Shown piece by piece: positions 1 to 10,111 of a stretch of DNA of 64,000 nucleotides. Within the stretch, counting starts at the first letter, position 1; the number at the start of each line of letters is the position of its first letter. Source of the DNA: Diplolepis rosae (lineage: Eukaryota > Arthropoda > Insecta > Hymenoptera > Diplolepididae); NCBI GenBank assembly GCA_030998225.1, contig JAPYXD010000726.1:186001-250000 (forward strand), in the 5' to 3' direction. Position numbers and translations under genes: made by a program. The notes beneath the pieces were generated by a model. That model was given only the letters and a program-made list of their open reading frames with translations, did no database searches and was not told the origin of the DNA.

Positions 1-1480
1 ATAATATTATTCCTAAAATTGTAACCATAAGTAAAGTGATAATAATTAGTGATAATGTTAATTTATGTGCACTAGAAATGAAAATAGATGGAATAATTTT
101 TTGAATGTTTGCATATTTTGTGAGGATAAAGACATGGTTTTCGAAGATTGATAATGACATGTCTTCTTTTTGTTGAAGAAGAAGTAATACCTTTTGTAGT
201 AAGTGAGGCTCTTGAATAGAAATATTATATAAAAATGGTGAAATTATAGCAAGAGAAGTAGTTGATTTTCTGACTGGAATTGAATTATCCATTATATTCA
301 AATGGTTTTGGAGATGGTAATATGGAGTTGATGAATCTAGATTGCAACCCGACTTTGTTTGCAAAATTCCTATTCCTTGAATTGTGATTAAAGTCTTAGA
401 GTACTTTAGACATGATAAGAAAATGTGTCGGGGGAAAATTGTTGAGTATAGCCATCCGTGATAAAATTGCAATTGCGTTAGAAAGAGATATTCGCTAAAT
501 TAGATATAGATCTTGGTGGGTGACAAAATGTTTGGAAACCATTTTGATAACATGCATTGAGGAAATTTCCATTTGTTGTAAAGTTCGATTGGTTATTTGA
601 AGACATAGCGAGATTAGAAATTTGAGGTTTTGTGTAAATAGAAGAAATTATGTCAGTATGAAAATCGAGATGTATTGGAATTGGATGTGGTTTAAATAAT
701 TGTAATTCTTCAGTAGATGGGATTGATATAGTCATAATAAAAATCAATTACTTATCGAATAAAAAGTATTGTATTTTAGGGGAGGGAAGGACCATAGAAA
801 AAAAAATGTTGAATGGTGTGGGTCTTCTTTGGTTGATTTGAAGTCTAGGAAGGTATCGGGAAATAACATAGGGTGCCATAAATTAGTTGCGGCATGGGTA
901 ATGGCTTCCGTAAGTTGGTCAAGGAGTAAAAGAAAAGATTGAGAAATTTCATGCAGGTCTTTAAGCCAATTTGCTGCTGATATTCGATATAGGTGAATAT
1001 TTGGATCTTTTTGAGAATTATACCAATCTTTTTAGGTCGTAATGTTGCCAAGCTTTGAAGAAAGATTCGTAACTTTTTGGAAAAATGGATTGGGATTTCT
1101 GCTAGAATGAATAGAAATGATGTAGGAATGAATTTTCTGCTAATTCGCTAGGAGGGCCGGCTTGTATAGAAAAAGGTTCATTTATATTAATTCGTGCAAG
1201 AAAAAATTATTTTGTTTTCGAATTTGGGTCAGGATAGACCGTATATTGCGGTAACGGCAATCCATATTTTATCGTGAAACTCCTTAAAATTTCTACATGA
1301 TTTAAAAATCCCATGGAGTCTGTTCAGTATCTCTTTTTTTGGTAACTTGGTACGTGGGTAGGCTCATCGTAGTAATGCTCCATTGTAGTTGATTTCCTGA
1401 ATCGGTATGGAATGTTTATATTAGAATTTATTGTACTGGTTAGGAGGTCTATATCCGCATTTAAAACATTTTTTAAAGCT
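1..1480 (-). pseudogene. env-like: F-protein-like retroviral envelope, 3' part, broken
   Basis: Read on the minus strand, 747-478 encodes a segment with the layout seen in errantivirus Env / baculovirus F fusion proteins: a hydrophobic strand of the type 'FIMTISIP', then a Pro-rich 'PHPIPI' stretch and Cys-containing sequence. At the very start of the window (60-1) the same strand encodes a hydrophobic run (LSLIIITLLMVTILGIIL) suitable as the C-terminal membrane anchor; the end lies outside the window. Upstream (1051-750) the frame is interrupted by stops and shifts. It follows gag-pol on the same strand, which is the normal place for env. The family call is by motif pattern only, and the upstream boundary is approximate. 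Confidence 0.4.
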
Positions 1481-1541
1481 TTTTTGTAGAGAAAGATGCT
1501 GTATGATTATTATTTTTTTTCATTTTATATGTATTTGTATT

Positions 1542-1784
1542 TTAAACACGATTGTTATTTGAAGTAATAGGTTTTGTTATTTGGCTACTCGTTGAAGGTT
1601 TTGGATTGTTTGTAGATAATTCTTGAATTGTTACATGCAAATGTTTTAGTGAGTTCATCAAACTTAGTTCACATTTTTCGTCTTTATGCGAAAGAGAATA
1701 AATAACTTTTGCGGCAGCAAAATCCTTAGCAATTTTTACTAATAAAATTTGGTTGTTCATTTTGATAGGTTTTTTCCGATTCAT
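1542..1784 (-). CDS. small ORF, possible remnant of a second dsRBD
   Basis: An 80-residue frame starts inside the 3' end of the neighbouring dsRBD-like ORF (overlap 1726-1784, different frame). Residues 14-30 (LLVKIAKDFAAAKVIYSL) resemble the C-terminal helix of a double-stranded RNA-binding domain (pattern K..AK..AA...L). The C-terminus is Ser/Thr/Asn-rich and looks disordered. It may be the continuation of the upstream ORF after a frameshift, or a separate small protein. No promoter or splice site was identified. Confidence 0.25.
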   Translation of the reverse strand: MNRKKPIKMNNQILLVKIAKDFAAAKVIYSLSHKDEKCELSLMNSLKHLHVTIQELSTNNPKPSTSSQITKPITSNNNRV

Positions 1785-2001
1785 TGATCAAGGTTTGATA
1801 TAAATTCCGTGCTATCCTTTGTTTTACATTATCTTTATCTTTGCCACTACTCATAATTATGTAATTTTTATATTGTAAATTTACGTGAAATAAATACTCG
1901 TTATTAGTGGTTTGTTTAATGAGTATTTCGTAATTGAGGGGTGGATCTCTTCTTTGTTGAATAAGTTTGTTCAATAAGTTAGTAAAAGGAACATGCGACA
2001 T
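1726..2001 (-). CDS. dsRBD-like small protein in an endogenous retrovirus
   Basis: A 91-residue ATG-initiated frame whose whole length fits a double-stranded RNA-binding domain: helix 1 (residues 5-17, PFTNLLNKLIQQR), Pro-x-Tyr junction (20-25), alternating strands (25-50, with EYLFHVNLQYKNYIIM) and a C-terminal helix after a Gly (53-72, GKDKDNVKQRIARNLYQTL). The canonical KKxAK of helix 2 is weakened to DNVKQRIA, so dsRNA affinity may be reduced. It lies between a chuvirus-like glycoprotein end (2193) and an F-like env (below 1480), on the strand of the retroviral genes. If expressed, binding of dsRNA (for instance to blunt RNA interference) would be a natural role, but that is inference. 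The fold assignment is by eye. Confidence 0.45.
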   Translation of the reverse strand: MSHVPFTNLLNKLIQQRRDPPLNYEILIKQTTNNEYLFHVNLQYKNYIIMSSGKDKDNVKQRIARNLYQTLINESEKTYQNEQPNFISKNC

Positions 2002-2192
2002 TCTGAAGATGTTAGATTTGGATAGAGTAGCGTGTTTTACTAAGTTCTTCTTTTATTTCAGAGTGATGATAGAGAGTAGTGTTTATACTATTGTGATCTT
2101 TACCTGAATTGTTATTCGCGTTATGTGTTGAAATTTTGGGTGTCTCTTTCGGATTTTGTGGCGCTGAAGCTGTTATCAGAAGTTGATGGCTT

Positions 2193-2695
2193 TCAGCAGA
2201 AGTCGATGGGTACCGAAGTGTAATAAGAGGTTAGTGACCGAATTCCTCTAATTATTATAATTAATCCAATTAGGCCTGTACTAGTAGTTCCAAAACTTGT
2301 AAAAATTGTCCAAAATCTACCCCATGCGGGTTCAGCAATTTTATCAATTACATCTTCATTAAATAAATTTGTTAATGATATTCCTTGATTAATAGTTGGA
2401 TGTCCTGTTATTTCTCTGGCTAAAGAATTTAGAATCATTGGTTTTTCTGTAGGAAACATAATATGATCTCGCAGTTTATCAAAATCAGATTGAGAATAAA
2501 TGCCACTTGTCGCTAAGGATGAAGGATTTGTGTATTTCCAGGTTGCTTTTGTGAGAGATTTAACTATAGTTGGTGCTCTGGATTCGAAAGGATTTGGAAC
2601 TAATTTGGACCAGGTTTCTCCAAAAAGGTACATTGGTGGAAGGAAAGAATTGCAATTTGTTTGGATGCCGGATTTTGTTAATATATGAGTTCGTG
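2193..2695 (-). pseudogene. chuvirus-type (class III-like) glycoprotein C-terminus
   Basis: The frame 2633-2193 extends in frame upstream to about 2700 without its own start. It carries the features I associate with the C-terminal part of chuvirus-like glycoproteins found in insect genomes and captured as env by retrotransposons: a 'C.SFLPP.Y' motif, a 'LATSGIYS' motif, then an amphipathic stretch and 'WGRFWTIFTSFGTTSTGLIGL', a Gly-rich membrane anchor with a short cytoplasmic tail. The N-terminal two thirds are missing or unrecognisable: upstream sequence (2700-3600) is interrupted by unrelated repeats. It is on the same strand as gag-pol, so it is either the captured env of this element or an independent endogenous viral fragment. 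The separate F-like env nearby makes the second reading possible. Confidence 0.45.
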
Positions 2696-2774
2696 GAGAA
2701 AGGAAAAAAGATTGATTTTCTCTAAATATTCAGCTTGTGAAGGGGGTGTGGCTCCTATTCTTCCTTTGTTTGCT

Positions 2775-3079
2775 AGCCACTCTGTATAAGTGCGAAAGAG
2801 ACTACTGAGAGAATTCAGTGGAGTGAGAGAGAACGTATACAGTGTGTGGCTCTCCTCACTTTGCTGGTACTTGGCGCGAGTGCGAGAAAGCGTACCGAGG
2901 TGTGAGAGAGAAAAAGACAGAGGATCTATTGTTCCACTCTCGCCTGAGAGATGGAAGGACTTGCTGTCGCCAGATTACGGTCAAGCAAGCGCCGTTTTTG
3001 GGAATGAGAGTTTTCGTTGTTCGAATAAAATATTGTATTTTATAAAATCTCATTCTCTTCTATCGCAGGGCGTATAACA
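2775..3079. repeat. GC-richer insert, possible solo LTR
   Basis: About 300 bp less AT-rich than its surroundings, splitting the env-like region from pol. In + orientation it has an AATAAA signal (3023-3028) and ends with GTATAACA; it begins near TGTATAAG. TG...CA ends and a polyadenylation signal fit a solo LTR, but no second copy or target duplication was seen. The short frames here are not convincing genes. Confidence 0.2.
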
Positions 3080-3084
3080 AGTTG

Positions 3085-3257
3085 TATATAAGCCATTTTG
3101 ATTTTCTCGATCTTGTGTAGTAGTAGCGTATTGTAATAGACGCATGCGCAGTTCAAATATACAAGGCTTTGTCAGTAGGGTGCTAACGCTGTACAAAGAA
3201 GAAGAAGAATGAGAAGAAGATTGTGAAAAAACGAGTTTACACGCCGGAGGCACATAA
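3085..3257 (-). repeat. MITE family B, copy 1 (one end only)
   Basis: Shares the 'cgatcttgtgtagtagtagcg' stretch, 'agacgcatgcgcagtt', a GAA/AAG microsatellite and the terminus 'gccggaggcacataa' with copies near 20.4, 40.2 and 55.0 kb. This is the end bearing the CGGCGC-type terminus; the hairpin/minisatellite end is absent. Confidence 0.7.
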
Positions 3258-3413
3258 ATGTATTATCGTTACATATGTATATTTTTTGATGTTATTGATT
3301 TCCTTTTTTTTTTTTGTTTCTAGTTCATTATATCCAACATGTCGGCTATGACAATGTGACCTGATAGCCGTAAACTGAGAATTAAATTTCTGTATGCGTC
3401 CGGTCCTCTTGTC

Positions 3414-3599
3414 TTAATTGTTGAAAAAATGTCTTATTTTATCTGGATTGTTTGTGTTTCTGCTCCATGTGGGAATATTACAGTCATCTTGGTTAAAAAA
3501 TCCAGTTTGAATTAAATATGTCCAGAGAGCTACCATGTCGATAAAACAGGGAACTATTTCAATGAGATCATCTATGCGTTTGCGATGAATTTGTTCCAT
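3414..3599 (-). pseudogene. unassigned 61-residue frame after integrase
   Basis: Lies between integrase and the inserted repeats, on the retroviral strand, where the 5' part of an env gene would be expected. Contains Cys/Trp-rich sequence (IEIVPCFIDMVALWTYL) but no motif I can name. It may be a remnant of the env N-terminus. 3600-3839 is AT-rich with T and A homopolymers and no feature. Confidence 0.2.
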
Positions 3600-3839
3600 T
3601 ATATCTGGAATAATGTGTTATGTCTGAAAATTCATTTTTATTTTGTTTTATATATTTTTTATTTTATATATAAAACATATATTTTCATAAAAAAAAAAAA
3701 AGTTTTATTTTTTATATTTTTACTATTTATCGACAAAATAAAATTTCTATATCTTATTTAAATTGTATATGTATACATAAATATATATTTTTTTTTTTTA
3801 TAATTAATGTACAGATATTTTGTTTCTATTTTTATTTAT

Positions 3840-4697
3840 CTATTTTTGTACTTGCACATGTGAGCGTTTTAGTCTATTAATGTGGACAACAGTAGGTTTG
3901 CCTTTATAGCTTATTTTGACATTCCCTTTTCCTAACACTTCCAATATTTCATAAGGCCCTGTATAATGGCTGTCAAGTTTTTTAATTTTTCCTCCTTTTA
4001 ATAAAAACACGTAATCTCCAATTTTTACTTCTAAAGGACTTATTTTTTTGTCATAATATAATTTCGATTTTTCTTTTGCTGAAATAAGATTTTCTCTTGC
4101 TTGTGTTCGCATTTCATGTAGTTGTGTTACGAAATTAATTAAATAATCGTCATATGTTTGTAATTTTTCTTGTTGTGATAAAGGTTCACTGGAAGGTTCA
4201 CGAGCTAGTTTACCAAAAACCAATTCATAGGGTGTGCATTTTGTGCCTTCATGTACACTAGTATTATATGAGAACATTGCTAGTTCAAGCCAATCATCCC
4301 ATTCTGAATTTTTTGCAACAAATTGTTTGAGATATTCTCCTAAAACATGATGTGAACGTTCTAATGACCCGTTTGATTGAGGGTGAAATGCTGTGGTACG
4401 AAATTGTTTAATTCTAAAACGTTTTGCCAATCTTTTTAATAAATTACTTAAAAAATCTCTGCCTTGGTCAGTAAGTACTCCTTTCGGTGATTCCAATATG
4501 CAAATAAATTTTTCCACGAAAGCATTTGCTATCATACTAGCTTGGTGATTAGGGAGAGGTATTGCTGAAGAATATTTTGTAAAATTGTCTTGTATGGTTA
4601 GAATATATAAGTTACCAGATTTTATCTCAGGTAGTGGACCATCAATGTCCATTGATATTTTTTCAAAAGCAGTAGTGGGTGTGTCAGTGATGACCAT
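3840..4697 (-). pseudogene. pol: Ty3/gypsy integrase
   Basis: A 285-residue open segment with a retroviral DDE integrase core: first Asp in 'SMDIDGPLP' (D17), second in 'GVLTDQGRDF' (D77), Glu in 'HPQSNGSLERSHH' (E112), so the D-E spacing is normal. The 'YNTSVHEGTKCTPYELVFGK' block and a C-terminal 'GDYVFLL...HYTGPYEILEVLG' barrel are typical of gypsy integrases. The upstream HHCC zinc region survives only in pieces just above 4697 (a CLQC motif near 4740), with stops. The enzyme would insert element cDNA into host DNA. This segment has no internal stop, but pol as a whole is broken, so the element is dead. Order relative to RT and RNase H is normal. Confidence 0.85.
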
Positions 4698-4797
4698 AGG
4701 ATTTTTTGTTCTGACTGATTAATTTTTTCAGTTGACATTGTAAACAGCCTTGAATATATTTTTGAATTTCTACTTTCATATTTTCTCAACAAATTTT

Positions 4798-5232
4798 TTA
4801 GCGAATTCGACTATAAGTTTTTGTTCGTTGTTCTTTTGTTGGATATTGCGTTATTCCATTACAAACTATAATTTTTGTCGTTGAATTTGGAAAAATTGGA
4901 TCGAAAATTGATTTCACTTCTTTCCGAAGTATATGATTAATTCTGGAAGTTTTTGAAATACTAATTGATCGTAATTTAAATTTTTGAGATAATTCATGTA
5001 ATGAGTGAATTGATAATTTTATGTTTTTTGAAGTTTCGGATAAATTGTCTTTGGTTTCTTCATCAATTGAAAGTGCAAAATGGTAGTAGTTTCCTTTTCT
5101 AATCTCTTTTGCTATTCCCTTTTGTAAATTTTTAAATTTTGGTAAAGTTTCACGTTTTTCTAAAGTTTTTGATACGTTGTCGCGAGGAGTTCCATTTGTT
5201 GTAACAAAATATGCATAATTATCTTTCCGCAT
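4798..5232 (-). pseudogene. pol: errantivirus pol region between RNase H and integrase
   Basis: A 144-residue frame matching, by layout, the domain that precedes the integrase zinc finger in gypsy/errantivirus Pol: 'DNYAYFVTTNGTPRDN' near the start, 'KGNYYHFAL..DEETKDN' in the middle, 'KLRSISIS' and 'TTKIIVCNGITQYP' near the end. Its biochemical role is not known to me. It is followed by stops before integrase, showing decay of one original pol frame. Confidence 0.6.
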
Positions 5233-5286
5233 AGTTAATTGATCGCGACATTCAACTATATTTTTCCTCGTTATAATTTTTTCTGT

Positions 5287-6228
5287 TTAAGAGTTTATAG
5301 GAGGAGGTTCTGGGGTCGGACGATTATAATTATCATGATCATTATCGTTTTTTGCTGAATTTATTTGAGATTCTTCTTCCAAGTTTTCTTTTCGGTTTTC
5401 TTCAAGCTTCTCTTCAAAATTTTCTTCAAAACCTTCTTCAAAATTCTCTTCCAAATTTTCTTCATAATTCTCTTCATCATTCCCTTCGTGCGAGGTTTCA
5501 ATGTCGTTGATTTCATCTTCTGAGGTTGAAAAATAACTTTCACTTTCTTCGCTTTCAAATTCATTAGTATTTTTTGGCTTCTTGGCATTCTTCTTTTTTC
5601 TGTTTCTTGCTTGAGTTTGTTTTAAATAATCTGAATATTCAGGATCAGAGTCGGCATCTGATTCTACTTTTGTTCGGCTTCCTTTTTGCGTATATATTTC
5701 TGGTAATTCATCTTCATATATTTGTTTTCTTGGTCTACCTCTCTTTCTTTTTGTTTGAGAGGGAATATTTTTCAAATTTGTAAGTCGATTTTTTCTTGGC
5801 CTACCTCGTGGTTTTTTCACAGAAGGTTTCGAAGAAAAATTTTTGTCTAATTTTTCTTGATTTTTATCTTGATTTGAATTTTTTGCTTTTTTTTGTTGTT
5901 TTTTTTTTTGAGCTCTAGTAATAATAGTTTTCCATGATACATTTTTGTATTTTTTGGAAAATACTGGAGTTAATAAAAATATTGTCATAAAAATAAGTCT
6001 TGGAGCCAGATTTTTGAATACATTTGTGTATTTTAAAATATTCTTACCAGTTTCACTAAATGATTTTTCACTAAGAAAGTCTTGAAAAAATTCTAGAATT
6101 CCGCTAAAATGATCTACGTCGTCTTACCTTATTTTCAGAGTTTTCTTGTTTATTCCTTGTAAAAGTTTTCTTGGAAAACATTTTTTCTTGAGAAGTCATA
6201 AAAGTATCATTGTCATCAACTTCCAAAT
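5287..6228 (-). pseudogene. pol: AT-hook and acidic linker segment of pol
   Basis: The 233-residue frame at 5988-5287 has a hydrophobic start, a Lys/Gln-rich stretch, two AT-hook cores (PRGRPRK at residues 60-66, RGRPRK at 83-88), then a long Glu-rich tail (about residues 140-215, repeated E-E-N-F/L-E units) and a Pro-rich end. The same coding strand continues upstream, through one frameshift, to 6228, where an insertion separates it from RNase H. AT-hooks bind the minor groove of AT-rich DNA, so a role in tethering Pol to chromatin is plausible inference. It could also be a separate captured chromatin-protein fragment. Confidence 0.5.
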
Positions 6229-6240
6229 ATTTTGATTTCT
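6229..6240. repeat. Left 12-bp target duplication of composite element
   Basis: ATTTTGATTTCT; identical to 10112-10123. Removing the insert and one copy joins the RNase H frame to the linker frame without a break. Confidence 0.7.
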
Positions 6241-6348
6241 AGAATTTTTTGTTCATTTCTCGTTATTTTGGCATAGGGTCAGATTCTTTTTATTTCCTTC
6301 GAATAAAATTTTCACTATTAAATATAAAAATACTCAAAGAGAAAGCAA

Positions 6349-6389
6349 GGCAAACGTTTCGGCCACATATGGGGGCCCTCTTCAGTGCC
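6349..6389 (-). ncRNA. Hammerhead-ribozyme-like motif, unit 1
   Basis: On the minus strand the core CTGAAGA (fits CUGANGA) is followed by a GGCC...GGCC stem, then GAAA. GGCA before the core pairs with TGCC after it (stem I, 4 bp), and AAACGTTT after GAAA is self-complementary (a stem III that would form only in a dimer). Further copies at 7698-7738 and 9045-9085 (-) and 9909-9949 (+). One unpaired G at the base of stem II is atypical. Activity is untested. Confidence 0.35.
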
Positions 6390-6539
6390 ATAAATTCAAA
6401 GATTAATTCAAAATTTCTGTAAAACATTAGAATATAGGAGATAATGAAATTAAGGATTATCATAGAATTCAAAAACTTATCTCAAAGCTTGCAATTCAAA
6501 ATGAAGTAGTCCAGTATGCAGCATCACGATTCGAAAAAA

Positions 6540-6935
6540 TATTTAGAGTTCACTGTGAATAAAAAACCGGATAAAAAATAAACTGGGAAACATAAAAAAA
6601 TTTCCACACGAACCGACCGCAATTTAAAAAAATTTCTTATTAAAAAAGGATGCCAAATTGCTTATCAATGGCAGAACGCGAACAAAACCGGATAACAAAT
6701 AAACCGGGAAACATAAAAAAATTTTCACACGAACCGACCGCAATTTAAAAAAATTTTTTTTTATTAAAAAAAAAAGAATGCCAAATTGCTCATCAATGGC
6801 AGAACGCGAACAAAACCGGATAACAAATAAACCGGGAAACATAAAAAAATTTTCTCCACACGTACCGACCGCTTTTTAAAAAAATATTTTTATTAAAAAA
6901 GATGCCAAATCGCTCATCAATGGCAGAACGCGAAC
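6540..6935. repeat. Nested minisatellite in unit 1 (about 120 bp x 3-4)
   Basis: Repeats of 'atcaatggcagaacgcgaac' + 'aaccggataacaaataaacc' + 'gggaaacataaaaaa' + 'cacacgaaccgaccgc' + A/T homopolymers. Equivalent arrays lie at about 7890-8285 (unit 2) and 9240-9635 (unit 3). They produce look-alike open frames on both strands that are not genes. Confidence 0.85.
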
Positions 6936-7697
6936 AAGGTTTACATTTTTAAACTTTTTGTGAAGACTTTGTTACCGGAGTCTCTCACAGAATGATCTGA
7001 ACTGTTTTAAAAACCGACTCAAGACATGTGGCTTTGCTGACCGAAAATTTTTTTTTTATATAAGAAATCTTGAGAGGTTCTTTTGCTCCTTGAAGAAGAC
7101 TATTGTCCTATACCTAGTAAAGAAATTCGAAACGTTTATGGAGATTTTCACGAGTGGACGAAGGCGTGTATTTTTCAAGAAACGATTTTTTTTATATCAG
7201 CTTCACGGACAATCCATTTAACATTGAATTTGCAAGCAAGGCATTACAGAAACATAAATTATTATAATATCTAGACATGTACTTTTACTCAATACTATTT
7301 GAGTATGTTAAGCAATAAATAGAAAAATTGAATGTTGTTTATTACTGCATTCAGATTTATTCTGAGATGTTTTGAAAAATACTACATTTATCTTTAAAAA
7401 ATAACAAAAATGCAATTTTAGTATTCGTGATATCAAGTATCACATTTTAGGAAGTATTAATAGATTCAGTTTGTTCTGAAAATGGTCAGAACTATGAGAT
7501 ATTCAACCTTTATACTAAATGTGCCATTTTAAAATTTTAAAGTGACATGTTTGATAACATGTCTGCTATTATATTGACCCATAATTCCTAGAATTTTTTG
7601 TTCATTTCTCGTTATTTTGGCATAGGGTCAGATTCTTTTTATTTCCTTCGAATAAAATTTTCACCAGTAAATATAAAAATACTCAAAGAGAAAGCAA

Positions 7698-7738
7698 GGC
7701 AAACGTTTCGGCCACATATGGGGGCCCTCTTCAGTGCC
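7698..7738 (-). ncRNA. Hammerhead-ribozyme-like motif, unit 2
   Basis: Identical to the unit 1 motif at 6349-6389, one period (1349 bp) downstream. Confidence 0.35.
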
Positions 7739-9044
7739 ATAAATTCAAAGATTAATTCAAAATTTCTGTAAAACATTAGAATATAGGAGATAATGAAATT
7801 AAGGATTATCATAGAATTCAAAAACTTATCTCAAAGCTTGCAATTCAAAATGAAGTAGTCCAGTATGCAGCATCACGATTCGAAAAAATATTTAGAGTTC
7901 ACTGTGAATAAAAAACCGGATAAAAAATAAACTGGGAAACATAAAAAAATTTCCACACGAACCGACCGCAATTTAAAAAAAATTTCTTATTAAAAAAGGA
8001 TGCCAAATTGCTTATCAATGGCAGAACGCGAACAAAACCGGATAACAAATAAACCGGGAAACATAAAAAAATTTTCACACGAACCGACCGCAATTTAAAA
8101 AAAATTTTTTTTATTAAAAAAAGAATGCCAAATTGCTCATCAATGGCAGAACGCGAACAAAACCGGATAACAAATAAACCGGGAAACATAAAAAAAATTT
8201 TCTCCACACGTACCGACCGCTTTTTAAAAAAATATTTTTATTAAAAAAGATGCCAAATCGCTCATCAATGGCAGAACGCGAACAAGGTTTACATTTTTAA
8301 ACTTTTTGTGAAGACTTTGTTACCGGAGTCTCTCACAGAATGATCTGAACTGTTTTAATAACCGACTCAAGACATGTGGCTTTGCTGACCGAAAATTTTT
8401 TTTTATATAAGAAATCTTGAGAGGTTCTTTTGCTCCTTGAAGAAGACTATTGTCCTATACCTAGTAAAGAAATTCGAAACGTTTATGGAGATTTTCACGA
8501 GTGGACGAAGGCGTGTATTTTTCAAGAAACGATTTTTTTTATATCAGCTTCACGGACAATCCATTTAACATTGAATTTGCAAGCAAGGCATTACAGAAAC
8601 ATAAATTATTATAATATCTAGACATGTACTTTTACTCAATACTATTTGAGTATGTTAAGCAATAAATAAAAAAATTGAATGTTGTTTATTACTGCATTCA
8701 GATTTATTCTGAGATGTTTTGAAAAATACTACATTTATCTTTAAAAAATAACAAAAATGCAATTTTAGTATTCGTGATATCAAGTATCACATTTTAGGAA
8801 GTATTAATAGATTTAGTTTGTTCTGAAAATGGTCAGAACTATGAGATATTCAACCTTTATACTAAATGTGCCATTTTAAAATTTTAAAGTGACATGTTTG
8901 ATAACATGTCTGCTATTATATTGACCCATAATTCATAGAATTTTTTGTTCATTTCTCGTTATTTTGGCATAGGGTCAGATTCTTTTTATTTCCTTCGAAT
9001 AAAATTTTCACTATTAAATATAAAAATACTCAAAGAGAAAGCAA

Positions 9045-9085
9045 GGCAAACGTTTCGGCCACATATGGGGGCCCTCTTCAGTGCC
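9045..9085 (-). ncRNA. Hammerhead-ribozyme-like motif, unit 3
   Basis: Identical to units 1 and 2, 1347 bp after unit 2. Confidence 0.35.
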
Positions 9086-9908
9086 ATAAATTCAAAGATT
9101 AATTCAAAATTTCTGTAAAACATTAGAATATAGGAGATAATGAAATTAAGGATTATCATAGAATTCAAAAACTTATCTCAAAGCTTGCAATTCAAAATGA
9201 AGTAGTCCAGTATGCAGCATCACGATTCGAAAAAATATTTAGAGTTCACTGTGAATAAAAAACCGGATAAAAAATAAACTGGGAAACATAAAAAAATTTC
9301 CACACGAACCGACCGCAATTTAAAAAAATTTCTTATTAAAAAAGGATGCCAAATTGCTTATCAATGGCAGAACGCGAACAAAACCGGATAACAAATAAAC
9401 CGGGAAACATAAAAAAAATTTTCACACGAACCGACCGCAATTTAAAAAAATTTTTTTTTATTAAAAAAAAAAGAATGCCAAATTGCTCATCAATGGCAGA
9501 ACGCGAACAAAACCGGATAACAAATAAACCGGGAAACATAAAAAAATTTTCTCCACACGTACCGACCGCTTTTTAAAAAAATATTTTTATTAAAAAAGAT
9601 GCCAAATCGCTCATCAATGGCAGAACGCGAACAAGGTTTACATTTTTAAACTTTTTGTGAAGACTTTGTTACCGGAGTCTCTCACAGAATGATCTGAACT
9701 GTTTTAAAAACCGACTCAAGACATGTGGCTTTGCTGACCGAAAATTTTTTTTTTATATAAGAAATCTTGAGAGGTTCTTTTGCTCCTTGAAGAAGACTAT
9801 TGTCCTATACCTAGTAAAGAAATTCGAAACGTTTATGATAATCCTTAATTTCATTATCTCCTATATTCTAATGTTTTACAGAAATTTTGAATTAATCTTT
9901 GAATTTAT

Positions 9909-9949
9909 GGCACTGAAGAGGGCCCCCATATGTGGCCGAAACGTTTGCC
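9909..9949 (+). ncRNA. Hammerhead-ribozyme-like motif, inverted arm
   Basis: Same 41-nt motif in the inverted terminal arm, so transcripts of either strand across the element would contain at least one copy. Confidence 0.35.
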
Positions 9950-10111
9950 TTGCTTTCTCTTTGAGTATTTTTATATTTAATAGTGAAAATTTTATTCGAA
10001 GGAAATAAAAAGAATCTGACCCTATGCCAAAATAACGAGAAATGAACAAAAAATTCTATGAATTATGGGTCAATATAATAGCAGACATGTTATCAAACAC
10101 GTCACTTTAAA

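Larger units (their letters stand above)
6241..10111. mobile_element. Composite fold-back element of 1.35 kb tandem units
   Basis: Three units start with 'agaattttttgttcatttc' at 6241, 7590 and 8937 (periods 1349 and 1347 bp). The third is cut at 9837 and joined to an inverted copy of the unit start plus the preceding unit tail (9838-10111), giving terminal inverted repeats of about 220 bp. The 12-mer ATTTTGATTTCT flanks both sides (6229-6240, 10112-10123), consistent with a target-site duplication inside pol between RNase H and the linker. The small frames inside (repeated on both strands) are repeat artefacts; no transposase or RT is present. Each unit holds a hammerhead-like motif and a nested minisatellite. 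Confidence 0.85.

Noticed and set aside
6540..6935. CRISPR-like array of regularly spaced repeats
   Set aside because: Units are contiguous ~120-bp tandem repeats without unique spacers, in a eukaryotic transposon.
6290..10008. Repeated 60-125-residue frames (for example 'MNSMIILNFIISYILMFYRN') as genes
   Set aside because: They recur because the DNA is tandemly repeated, occur on both strands and have no domain.
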